This document shows, piece by piece, positions 1-6,745 of a stretch of 17,437 nucleotides of DNA (the first letter of the stretch is position 1; each line of letters starts with the position of its first letter). The position numbers and the translations under genes were made by a program. The stretch covers positions 1 through 17,437 of the forward strand of contig CALVRY010000012.1 in the NCBI GenBank assembly GCA_944358755.1. The letters are read 5' to 3'. This DNA comes from an uncultured Bacilli bacterium (lineage in GTDB: Bacteria > Bacillota_I > Bacilli_A > RFN20 > CAG-826). The notes under the pieces were generated by a model. It was not told the origin of the DNA. It saw nothing but the letters and a program-made list of their open reading frames with translations, and ran no database searches.

Positions 1-482
1 TCAAATTTCTTTTCCTCAAAGTAAGCTTCCCCAATTTGATCAAGTAAGCGGATATATCCTCGATTTTCAATCTTCATGTAAAGAAAATTGTCTTCCTCTT
101 TTGTTAAATAGTCTTCGCTTAAATCATTATATTTAAGAAACTCATCATGCGTTTCACTTTCAAGTTTAAGTGATTCTTGAATAAATTCAGTAGGTGTTGA
201 ACAAGTAAAATTTAACAAACGTGACTTAACATCTAAATCATCAGTTTCTATCTCTAAAATCTTTTTGCCTAATTCAAGAGCTTTATCTCTATTTGTTTCT
301 GTTTCAAATGAAAAATAAAGATCAAACAATTTATTTGTTTCTTCATTGTTTGATTGTTCTTCTTTAACTAAATCAAATAGTTCTTTACTTATTCTTTCAG
401 CTTCATCTTCATCTTTAATTATTTCAGTTTTCTTTTTCAATTCTCTTGCAACAAAACAAGAAAACACTTCGTTACTTCTCAT
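1..482 (-). CDS. Partial CDS, N-terminal 160 residues of a helical, TPR/ST7-like protein (runs off the left edge)
   Basis: An open minus-strand frame begins at an ATG (480-482) and stays open to base 1, so only the first 160 residues are visible. A good ribosome site (AGAGGA, about 6 bases before the ATG) supports this start. The protein is acidic and Lys/Glu-rich with no signal peptide or membrane span, so it is probably cytoplasmic. The pattern suggests paired helices: a charged N-terminal helix (residues about 15-45), a segment around residues 58-80 (KALELGKKILEIE) typical of a TPR helix pair, and a stretch at 139-160 (ENRGYIRLLDQIGEAYFEEK). That last stretch resembles the 'TRPYMRA...A..L...GR.EEAI' signature I associate with ST7-like TPR proteins. 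The family is inferred from this short pattern only; the reading frame is firm. A TATACT at 507-512 could be its -10 box, but no convincing -35 is seen. The gene lies 79 bases downstream of the 53-codon ORF on the same strand. Confidence 0.72.
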   Translation of the reverse strand, partial: MRSNEVFSCFVARELKKKTEIIKDEDEAERISKELFDLVKEEQSNNEETNKLFDLYFSFETETNRDKALELGKKILEIETDDLDVKSRLLNFTCSTPTEFIQESLKLESETHDEFLKYNDLSEDYLTKEEDNFLYMKIENRGYIRLLDQIGEAYFEEKKF

Positions 483-561
483 GCTAATTCCTCTCGTAAT
501 GTTTAAAGTATATAAAATTATTGCTTAAATTACATTCAAAAAGAAAATTAAGCAACAGAGT

Positions 562-723
562 TTAAAGGCCAAGAGCAATTTCAACTAATTTATCCAACTT
601 CTCAGGACATTGTTTAAGATAAAGCTCCTGCTTTCCTGTTTCCTTATAAATAGAAACAATAAGGTTTAGTGTTTCTAAAACAAAATTCCACTTCTTGATA
701 TCAAAATTATTAAATCTTCTCAT
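562..723 (-). CDS. Small hypothetical protein, 53 aa
   Basis: ATG (721-723) to TAA (562-564), minus strand, just upstream of and co-oriented with the ST7/TPR-like gene. I do not recognise it. Composition is that of a real small protein: basic N-terminus (MRRFNNFDIKKW), an amphipathic helix-like middle (FVLETLNLIVSIYKETG) and a Cys-Pro (residues 39-40) before a final Leu/Ile-rich helix (LDKLVEIALGL). It does not look like a membrane span. The ribosome site is weak: AAAGG lies about 10 bases before the ATG. It might be an accessory of the next gene or a remnant of a longer gene. Confidence 0.42.
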   Translation of the reverse strand: MRRFNNFDIKKWNFVLETLNLIVSIYKETGKQELYLKQCPEKLDKLVEIALGL

Positions 724-927
724 CGATTGCTAGCCTTTCCCTTAAATTAGATACGATTTTAATGGCAAAGCATATAATTGTGAGCATTTTAAGGTTAAAT
801 AAGCTGTTTGCAGGTCATCCCCAACCTAAATACCTAATTCGAAAACTCAAAAGTCGCAAAGTTTGGAAGCTAAAAAAGATTCGTTAAAGTTAATCTATGA
901 TTAATATATGAATAACCAATGAATTGC

Positions 928-955
928 TTTACATTGTATACCATTTTGATAAAAT
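928..955 (+). promoter_or_regulatory. Sigma-70-type promoter of the toxin-antitoxin operon
   Basis: -35 TTTACA (928-933), 16-base spacer, -10 TAAAAT (950-955), placed 21 bases before the antitoxin ATG. The spacer contains GTATAC (936-941), a 6-base palindrome that could belong to an autoregulatory operator, as RelB-type antitoxins commonly bind over their own promoter. A strong ribosome site (AAAGGTGG, 963-970) follows, 6 bases before the ATG. The promoter is inferred from sequence match only. Confidence 0.55.
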
Positions 956-976
956 AATATTAAAAGGTGGTACTTT

Positions 977-1249
977 ATGTCAACTATTCCAACACAAATA
1001 AGAATTGATTCTAATATTAAAAAACAAGCTTCAGATTTGTTTGATAAACTAGGCCTTGATATGTCCAGCGCTGTTAACATTTTTTTACATCAATGTGTTT
1101 TGCGCGGTGGTCTTCCTTTCACCATAGAAATGCCACAATATAAAGAAAAAGTGTTGGCAGCTATGGCTGAAGCAAAAAGTATTTCTAGGGACCCAACAGT
1201 CCAATCCTATAACAATATTGATGAGCTAAGAAAAGCTCTTAATGAATAA
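977..1249 (+). CDS. RelB/DinJ-family antitoxin (ribbon-helix-helix)
   Basis: Antitoxin of 90 aa. The N-terminal half (residues about 6-45: IRIDSNIKKQASDLFDKLGL, then SSAVNIFLHQCVLRGGLPF) is the DinJ/RelB ribbon-helix-helix dimerisation and DNA-binding domain, including the typical '...GLPF' end. The C-terminal half (KVLAAMAEAKSIS..., DELRKALNE) is the charged helix that usually wraps and blocks the toxin. The start has a textbook Shine-Dalgarno (AAAGGTGG) and a promoter upstream. Its TAA stop shares one base with the toxin ATG (TAATG), the usual arrangement for coupled translation. The antitoxin reading frame is intact although the toxin frame is broken. Confidence 0.92.
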   Translation: MSTIPTQIRIDSNIKKQASDLFDKLGLDMSSAVNIFLHQCVLRGGLPFTIEMPQYKEKVLAAMAEAKSISRDPTVQSYNNIDELRKALNE

Positions 1250-1523
1250 TGTATAAGATAAAATTCACTGCTGCTTTTAAAAAAGTTATAAATTAATGAA
1301 AAAACGTGGTCTCAATTTGCATCTTTTGGACCAAGTAATCAGTACTATTTCGCAAGGAAAAAAGCTCGACCCTATATATAAAGATCATGAATTGAATGGC
1401 GAATTTAAAGGATTTCGCGAGTGTCATATTAAACCTGATTGGCTTTTAATATATTATATTGAAGAACAAATTTTAACCTTAACTCTTATTGATACCGGTT
1501 CCCATTCTGATTTGTTTGATTAG
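1249..1523 (+). pseudogene. YafQ-family mRNA interferase toxin, frameshifted at an A6 run
   Basis: The toxin starts at the ATG overlapping the antitoxin stop and reads MYKIKFTAAFKK (1249-1284), then goes out of frame at AAAAAA (1279-1284) and would stop at codon 16 (TAA at 1294-1296). Reading one base back gives SYKLMKKRGL and a continuous YafQ-like protein of about 91 aa. The catalytic region is intact: YKDHELNG, FRECHIKPDWLLIYY, TGSHSDLF, carrying the two middle His, the Asp of 'PDW', the C-terminal His and the final Phe that act in E. coli YafQ, a ribosome-dependent endoribonuclease. An internal ATG at 1296 would give 75 aa lacking the first helix and has no ribosome site. Either the toxin is dead by loss of one A, or slippage on the A run makes a little active toxin, or the base is an assembly error. 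The frame break is seen; its meaning is inferred. Confidence 0.82.
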
Positions 1524-1557
1524 TAGGTAGAGAACAACGAAATTTGCGTAATCAAAA

Positions 1558-2043
1558 TCAACAATAAATTTTAATTCCAGTCTTGAATATTTCAAAAGTT
1601 AAATCAAAATTATTTTCGATTTCACTATCTCTAATCAAATCAATCTTCTTATTAAGTGTTTCTCTGACTCTCTCGATTAAACCTACAAACTTTAAACCAG
1701 TTAATGAGGTTGAAACATATAAATCAACATCGCTATTTTCTTTAGCAGTTCCTTTCGAATAGCTACCAAATAGGTAGCAATAATTAATCATTCCGCTATA
1801 TTCATTATCGAATAAATAAGTTAGTTTGGCTTTAATGTCATCAATAGTCAAAAGACCATTTTCTTCATCAATGATAAAATGATTATTAAGTCGAGCAATA
1901 ATATTTTCTCTTTTAATTACATCTCCATATCCATTATCGGTTTCGTATCTCCTATATGTCCTTCAAGGAATTTTTGCAATTTTTGATGCTTCAATTTGAG
2001 AGAGGTTATATTTATTTCTCGTTTCTAGTAATGTTAAGTTCAT
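1558..2043 (-). pseudogene. HTH-nucleotidyltransferase fusion protein, interrupted by an in-frame TGA at codon 27
   Basis: Read from the ATG at 2041-2043, the frame encodes an XRE-like helix-turn-helix start (NLTLLETRNKYNLSQIEAS, then KIAKIP), one TGA (1963-1965), and then RTYRRYETDNGYGDVIKREN without any other break to a TGA at 1558-1560 (162 codons). The C-terminal part (residues about 64-161) is a minimal nucleotidyltransferase (MNT) domain: FGSYSKGTAKENSDVDLYVS holds the GS...D-x-D metal motif and KKIDLI the third Asp. I recall intact relatives with 'IP-x-RTYRRYE' here, so the TGA replaces a single ordinary residue. From a TTG (1849-1851) a 97-aa MNT-only protein could still be made. No HEPN partner gene lies next to it. 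Palindromic repeats directly upstream look like its operators. Function is unknown; nucleotide transfer to RNA or protein is possible by family. Confidence 0.75.
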
Positions 2044-2060
2044 TGTTTATTAATAAACTA

Positions 2061-2132
2061 TTTTGACCTATTAGTCTATATTAAAAAGGCCAAATTGGCC
2101 GATTGTTTAAATTTTTAGAGGTCAAACTGGCC
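2061..2132. promoter_or_regulatory. Repeated palindromic operator sites upstream of the HTH-nucleotidyltransferase gene
   Basis: A perfect 13-base palindrome GGCCAAATTGGCC (2088-2100) and a near copy GGTCAAACTGGCC (2120-2132) have centres 32 bases apart, about three helical turns, so both face the same side of DNA. A third, half-site-like TTTTGACCTA (2061-2070) lies a similar distance further toward the gene start at 2043. The position suggests autoregulation by the gene's own HTH domain. The repeats are seen directly; the binding protein is inferred. No clear -35/-10 pair could be placed. Confidence 0.6.
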
Positions 2133-2182
2133 TATAAATGTTTTCAAATATAAGCCAATTATCAAATGCAAAGTTCCACATT

Positions 2183-2224
2183 ATAAAAAGGTTTGAAACT
2201 AATTTCTAAAAAAGTTCAAACCTT
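2183..2224 (-). terminator. Rho-independent terminator of the tRNA-Ala gene
   Basis: On the minus strand a 10-base stem AAGGTTTGAA / TTCAAACCTT (2215-2224 and 2188-2197 on the plus strand), with a 17-base loop, is followed directly by TTTTTAT. It sits 13 bases past the CCA end of the tRNA. The long loop makes it somewhat weaker than the classical form. Confidence 0.78.
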
Positions 2225-2237
2225 CTACTAAGTTAAT

Positions 2238-2313
2238 TGGTGGATCCGACCAGGCTTGAACTGGCGACCTCTTCGTTGCGAACGAAGCGTTCTCCCAACT
2301 GAACTACGAACCC
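2238..2313 (-). tRNA. tRNA-Ala, anticodon CGC
   Basis: A complete 76-base cloverleaf on the minus strand. Acceptor arm GGGTTCG pairs with CGGATCC, D-arm GTTC/GAAC, anticodon stem CTTCG/CGAAG with loop TTCGCAA, five-base variable loop AGGTC, T-arm GCCAG/CTGGT with loop TTCAAGC, discriminator A and an encoded CCA end. Bases 34-36 are CGC, reading codon GCG. Base pair 3-70 is G-U, the main identity element for alanyl-tRNA synthetase, which independently supports Ala. All arms pair fully, with wobble pairs only. It stands alone, with its own promoter and terminator. A C34 tRNA for the rare codon GCG is a mild surprise in so AT-rich a genome. Confidence 0.93.
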
Positions 2314-2325
2314 TTACGCTCATTA

Positions 2326-2331
2326 ATTATA
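2326..2331 (-). promoter_or_regulatory. -10 box of the tRNA-Ala promoter
   Basis: A perfect TATAAT on the minus strand lies 12 bases upstream of the first tRNA base, which places transcription start about 5 bases before the mature 5' end. The -35 region (about 2349-2355, GGTTTAA) matches the consensus poorly, so only the -10 is called. Confidence 0.55.
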
Positions 2332-2408
2332 AAAGAAAAAACTAAAATTTAAACCTTAAATCTACTCACTTGAAAATTGTTCGATAAAAATCGAAAATAT
2401 TGTCAGTG

Positions 2409-3035
2409 ATGGAGGACAATACAATCTCAAGTTTTAAAGATTTAAGAATAGTAGATAATTTTTACCAAACAAGTGCATTCTTTCCGATGCCAACGATATT
2501 AATTTCTACAATAGAAGATGAAGGAAAAACAACATAAGGTGCATAATCATTATGTTTTCCTTATTACATAGCAGGTAAAGATTACTATGCCATGATTCTT
2601 GAATGCAGAAATTCATCTAATACTGCTTAAAACATTTTAAAAAAGGAAAGTGTGCCTTAAATTTCTTAGAAGATTCATATAAAGATTTTAAAGAAACAGT
2701 TAAACTTGGTTTCGCCTAAAGTGCCTGTTGATTATGGTTATAGAGACTCAACTTATTTCTGGTATTCAAAGTCAAAAAGACCTCTAAAATGTCCTATTCC
2801 AGATGTTCAATCAAATAGTGTAGCATCAGTACGTTACGCTTCTGAAAGAATTGATCCTTCTGTTAAATTTACCGATGAAGCTTGTGCGATGTTAGTCAAG
2901 GTTCCTAGAGTATTTTTGAAAACAGTTTTAAATGGCTGTGTCAAATACGCTAAAGAACATAACATTACTTTAATTGATGAAAAAGTCATGAAGGATATCA
3001 ATGATAAAAGAAAAGCAGAAAAGAGTAAAAAATAG
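2409..3035 (+). pseudogene. Decayed flavin-reductase-like protein with C-terminal PCP_red-like domain
   Basis: From ATG 2409 the frame reads DNFYQTSAFFPMPTILIST, then LCFPYYIAGKDYYAMILECR, typical of the flavin reductase-like (FMN-binding split barrel) family. It is broken by TAA at 2535-2537, 2544-2546 and 2628-2630. A frameshift near 2643 moves it to KGKCALNFLEDSYKDFKETV, which stops at 2717-2719. The first frame then resumes with PKVPVDYGYRDSTYFWYSK, so the middle of the barrel domain seems deleted. The last 109 codons (2706-3035) are open and end in FTDEACAMLVKVPRVFLKTV followed by a charged tail, which resembles the small PCP_red domain named after a protochlorophyllide reductase subunit. 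That open part could still be made from a TTG but has no ribosome site. GGAGG (2411-2415) precedes an ATC (2424-2426) that may once have been the ATG. Domain assignments come from remembered family patterns. Confidence 0.78.
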
Positions 3036-3082
3036 ACTTTTTCCCTAAAAACTCTGCAAAACTACTGTTATTTTAAAATTAA

Positions 3083-6000
3083 TTATTTACTTTCTACTAA
3101 GTTGCTATCGATTATCGATAGCAAATAAGTCTTTGTTGGAAGAGAAAAAGCAGACTCGATATATTTCTTATATACATTAAGTTGGTCTTTATATTTTTCA
3201 TCATTAATATTCTTTAATTTATAGTCAACTACTATTGCTTTATCTTCAAAGACCAAAAGCAAATCGATAATACCTTTACGACCATTAGTTTCATCAACAA
3301 ATTGATATTCTTTAAAAACTTTTGCATCTTTTACATTCAACGTTTCTAAAAGTTTAAGTGTTTTCTCTACAAGATGTTTTTCTCTTTCGCTAGATATAAA
3401 ATCTAAGTTTGGATTATTAAATGAAACGGTTTCGAGTAAAGAGTGAATGTGTGTTCCAAAGTCTAAAGTCGTTTCATCGCTTTCATCATCGCGGTCTTTG
3501 CTTGCTTTCTTAAGTTTTACAGCATTTTCTTTTTCTATATTTATTTCAATAACTTTTTTTCCTTCTTTAGATTCAATTGAATTAAATGCTATCTTTTCAT
3601 CTTCGTTTTTAACAAAATATTTCTTAAGAATTTCTTCAAGTTTATTTGTTTTATTGATATCCAGTTCTTTCTTAATTAAATCTACTACTTCAACAGTTAA
3701 GTTGGTGACTTTTAATTTTTTAAAGCAATAGAAATAAAATTCTAGTTCAATATTGTCGCTACCAAAGATTATTTCTTTAATTTTTAAAAGATATTCACTA
3801 TAAACCTTTATTGCTCCTTCCCATAGTAATACTTCTTTAGAAGGCACAGCTTTTGGTGCACTAAATTCTTTCTCTACTTTTTCTTTAATTGATGCGAAAT
3901 CTACATTATCAAAACTGTGATTACTAAAAATATAGGCTTTTAATATTTCTTTTTTGAAAACTTTCTCTAAATTTTGATCCTCAAATTGTTGCTCTTCAAG
4001 AATTTGATCAAGATCCATTATTCTTTGATCCATAAAAGGGTCTAAGTCGTAATCAACAAAAGCATTAAATAAAAATTCATTAAAGTTAGCACCATTATGG
4101 TCTTGAACATAGGTTTCAAGTTCATATTTAGCGATTTTTAGTGCCTCTTCTTCAGTTAAAGACACGTTTCTTTTAGCGTAACGCCTTTCCACTCTATCAA
4201 CATATTCTTCAAAGACAGTAACATAGTCCTTAACTTTATCTTTTGATAAAACAAGAACTAAATCTTCTTTAGCTCTAGTTAAAGCAACATAAAGAAGTCT
4301 TAATCTTTCTTCTTTATCAGCAATGATTGGTCCTTTATCATTTTCTAAAATAAGACCGATTAAGTTTGTGTCTTTATGTGGGTCAGCAAAAAATGGAAGG
4401 AAGAAATATTTGCCACTTAAAACATAGTAGTCGCCATTATTTTTAAATTTAGGTTCGACAAAATCATAAAGGCAAGGCAAATAAACAAGATTATATTCAA
4501 GTCCTTTAGATTTATGAATAGTTGTTAAAGTTACAGCATCCCCTTTTTCACTATAAATAGTTTGATCCATTTTAATATTAAAGTTGCTTAAAGATTTTAA
4601 ATAGAGGACGAAGTCATCAAGAGTATAACCGAGTTCATCCATGGTTTTGGTCTTGTTATAGAAAATGTTATTTTTATCTAAAGTGTTAATTGCATCTTCA
4701 ATCCTTGCAAAAGCTTTAATATAGTTAAACTCTTTCATAACTTTCTCAAATAACAATTTTAATGAGCCTTTTGCAAAGTTTTTTGACAAATTGAGTATTT
4801 TTAGATAGATTTCATCTTCTTTATATCCATCTTTATTTTGAGTAAATATTTTGTATAAATCTCCATCAGAATAGTTGAAGACAAACGATCTTAAAATTGA
4901 AGCAAGTAAATGGCGAACTTCACCCTCGTTCTTCTCTTCCTTACTTAAGATATTAATCAAAGAGAAAATATTAATTAAAACTACTATCGAATTATCTTCT
5001 TTTAAATCATCTGTATATATAACATTTAAAGGTATATTTTTCTCTTTAAATACTTCTTCAAAATATTTAAATTTTTTACCTTTATAGGTGAGAATTGTAA
5101 AATCGCTATATCGCGCTGGTCTTAATCTCTTTTCTTTAGCATCATATACGTGATAACCATTATTCATTCTCTTAATGATATTGTCACAAATTGCGCTAGC
5201 CTCAGCTTTAACTTTTGCTTCAGCATTATCTTGCTCATTTCCATCTTTATCAAAATAAATTCCCGAGTAAGGCATTTGAAAAATACCATGTTTTTGATCT
5301 TTATACTCATCATAAATTGTATTTGATGCCTCAATTAAGTGATCTTTAGCGTAATCTGCTCCGCCAAATTCATTCGTCATCAAACGAGAAAATACGATAT
5401 TAATCATATCTAAAATTTCTCTTCTACTTCTAAAGTTTTTATTCATGTTGATGGCTCTTCCGCCATCTAAAGCAGAATATTTATCATATTTTCTTTTAAA
5501 AAGTTCAGGGCGAGCATTTCTAAAACGGTAAATTGATTGTTTTATATCTCCAACCGAGAAAACATTATTATTAGCAATTAAATCAATAAATTCCTCTTGT
5601 GATTCAGAAGTATCTTGGGTTTCGTCAATCATTATGAGTTTATATTTATATTTAAGTTCGTTTCGAATATCCTCATTTTCTTTTAAAATCTTAATCGATA
5701 GTTTTGCGATATCGCCAAATGTATAAAAGCCGGTTTCTTTTTTAAATCTGTCGATTTCACTTAAAGTTTTAAGCAAAATATTATCAATTATGTAATTAAG
5801 GTAAGTAATTTGATATTCGATATCATATTTACGATAATCATCTAACAAAAAATATGATAAAGCTGAGATTGCTCTATAGCGCTTAGATATTTCTTTAGAA
5901 ATTCGATAATCGATATCATAATTTAAACTATCTTTCAAATCATCAAGACACTTCTTGAGTTTATTCCAGATATCACCAAAACTATCAAAAAATTCATTTA

Positions 6001-6745
6001 ATGTTATCAGATATTCAACAGTTAATTCATCAGATAAAGGTGCAATCGCTTCATCTACAACGCCAAGTAGATTTATATCATTTAGTTCTTTCTTTTTCTC
6101 TTTGATTTCAGCTAAATATTTAGTAGCAATTTCACCAGCTCTCACCAGAAGATCTTCAAAATAATCTTTAGTTAATATGTTCTTTCTATATTCTTCTAAA
6201 AATTTAGCAGGATCTTCTTGTTTCAATAAAATTTCATTGAAAATATCTAACAAAAATTGGAAGAATTTATTGTCATTTTTTAAGCAATATTTGTAAATTA
6301 TCTCCGCAAAAGTGGCATTATTTTCTAGATATTGATTATCTAAAATGTTTCTTAAGGTATTTGCGATTTTAACAAAAAGTATATCGTTATCTAAAACATT
6401 AATTGCTGTATTTATCCCTATTCTTTGTCCATATTTTTTCAGAATAAATTGAGAATAGGCATCAAACGTTTCGATGTGAGTACTATCAACAAAAGGAACT
6501 AAATCTGATAATTCAGAATTAGCTGATAAAGCCTCTTTGATTTTATTTTTCATTGAAGTTGCAGCATCGTTAGTAAAAGTTAAAATTAATAGTTCATCCA
6601 AAGCGACTTTTCCACTTACATTTCCAAGAATATTTTGTTTAACACGCTCAGTTAAAACAGTGGTTTTACCACTTCCTGCTCCTGCACTTACAATAATATT
6701 GCCTTTACTATAAATAGCATCCTTTTGTTCTTTATTAAAATCCAC
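3083..6745 (-). CDS. addA: AddA-like ATP-dependent helicase/nuclease
   Basis: This 1220-aa protein is close to the usual AddA length (about 1230). It is a UvrD-like SF1 helicase fused to a PD-(D/E)XK nuclease and, with AddB, processes double-strand breaks to start recombination. Seen: Walker A SAGAGSGKTT (Lys 27), Walker B-like MIDETQD (374-378), GDIKQSIYRFR (399-409), a late helicase motif TTIHKSKGLEY, and ALTRAKEDLVLV. Near the C-terminus are FGTHIHSLLE, GIIDLLLV (Asp 1161) and VVDYK (Asp 1174, Lys 1176), the nuclease metal site. The start is GTG (6743-6745), overlapping the addB stop by one base (TAGTG), with GAGGAG 8 bases upstream. The order addB-addA matches Bacillus. The long middle is Lys/Glu-rich and variable. 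A perfect palindrome (3102-3124) lies near the 3' end. No convincing terminator follows in the 47 bases before the neighbouring plus-strand pseudogene. Confidence 0.93.
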   Translation of the reverse strand: MDFNKEQKDAIYSKGNIIVSAGAGSGKTTVLTERVKQNILGNVSGKVALDELLILTFTNDAATSMKNKIKEALSANSELSDLVPFVDSTHIETFDAYSQFILKKYGQRIGINTAINVLDNDILFVKIANTLRNILDNQYLENNATFAEIIYKYCLKNDNKFFQFLLDIFNEILLKQEDPAKFLEEYRKNILTKDYFEDLLVRAGEIATKYLAEIKEKKKELNDINLLGVVDEAIAPLSDELTVEYLITLNEFFDSFGDIWNKLKKCLDDLKDSLNYDIDYRISKEISKRYRAISALSYFLLDDYRKYDIEYQITYLNYIIDNILLKTLSEIDRFKKETGFYTFGDIAKLSIKILKENEDIRNELKYKYKLIMIDETQDTSESQEEFIDLIANNNVFSVGDIKQSIYRFRNARPELFKRKYDKYSALDGGRAINMNKNFRSRREILDMINIVFSRLMTNEFGGADYAKDHLIEASNTIYDEYKDQKHGIFQMPYSGIYFDKDGNEQDNAEAKVKAEASAICDNIIKRMNNGYHVYDAKEKRLRPARYSDFTILTYKGKKFKYFEEVFKEKNIPLNVIYTDDLKEDNSIVVLINIFSLINILSKEEKNEGEVRHLLASILRSFVFNYSDGDLYKIFTQNKDGYKEDEIYLKILNLSKNFAKGSLKLLFEKVMKEFNYIKAFARIEDAINTLDKNNIFYNKTKTMDELGYTLDDFVLYLKSLSNFNIKMDQTIYSEKGDAVTLTTIHKSKGLEYNLVYLPCLYDFVEPKFKNNGDYYVLSGKYFFLPFFADPHKDTNLIGLILENDKGPIIADKEERLRLLYVALTRAKEDLVLVLSKDKVKDYVTVFEEYVDRVERRYAKRNVSLTEEEALKIAKYELETYVQDHNGANFNEFLFNAFVDYDLDPFMDQRIMDLDQILEEQQFEDQNLEKVFKKEILKAYIFSNHSFDNVDFASIKEKVEKEFSAPKAVPSKEVLLWEGAIKVYSEYLLKIKEIIFGSDNIELEFYFYCFKKLKVTNLTVEVVDLIKKELDINKTNKLEEILKKYFVKNEDEKIAFNSIESKEGKKVIEINIEKENAVKLKKASKDRDDESDETTLDFGTHIHSLLETVSFNNPNLDFISSEREKHLVEKTLKLLETLNVKDAKVFKEYQFVDETNGRKGIIDLLLVFEDKAIVVDYKLKNINDEKYKDQLNVYKKYIESAFSLPTKTYLLSIIDSNLVESK
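3102..3124. repeat. 23-base perfect palindrome inside the 3' end of addA
   Basis: Arms TTGCTATCGAT (3102-3112) and ATCGATAGCAA (3114-3124) are perfectly complementary around one central T. The element encodes LLSIIDSN close to the AddA C-terminus and ends about 20 bases before the stop. It is not followed by a T-run on either strand, so it does not look like a normal terminator. It could be an mRNA 3'-end stabilising hairpin or a protein-binding site; no function is claimed. Confidence 0.5.

Noticed and set aside
346..528. Plus-strand ORF of 60 codons opposite the left-edge gene
   Set aside because: It is low-complexity Ser/Leu-rich and antisense to a better-supported frame with a ribosome site.
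762..887. Plus-strand 41-codon basic ORF (MAKHIIVSILRLNKLF...) in the gap between the 53-codon ORF and the antitoxin promoter
   Set aside because: No ribosome site, no recognisable family, and length expected by chance in AT-rich DNA. The 253 bases between 724 and 976 otherwise show only the toxin-antitoxin promoter near the end.
1558..1851. MntA antitoxin of a MntA-HepT toxin-antitoxin pair
   Set aside because: No HEPN (HepT) gene lies on either side; the frame extends upstream into an HTH domain instead.
1558..2043. Mollicutes genetic code (TGA as Trp) to explain the in-frame TGA
   Set aside because: ligA ends with TGA at its normal length and overlapping gatC, this gene itself ends with TGA at the expected place, and the Trp codons checked in intact genes are TGG.
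2372..2395. TTCGAT-AAAA-ATCGAA hairpin upstream of the flavin-reductase pseudogene
   Set aside because: Only 6 base pairs, AT-rich, with no T-run; not distinguishable from chance.
3036..3082. Terminator between addA and the flavin-reductase pseudogene
   Set aside because: Only A/T-rich self-complementary stretches such as ATTTTAAAAT; no stem with G-C pairs followed by a T-run.
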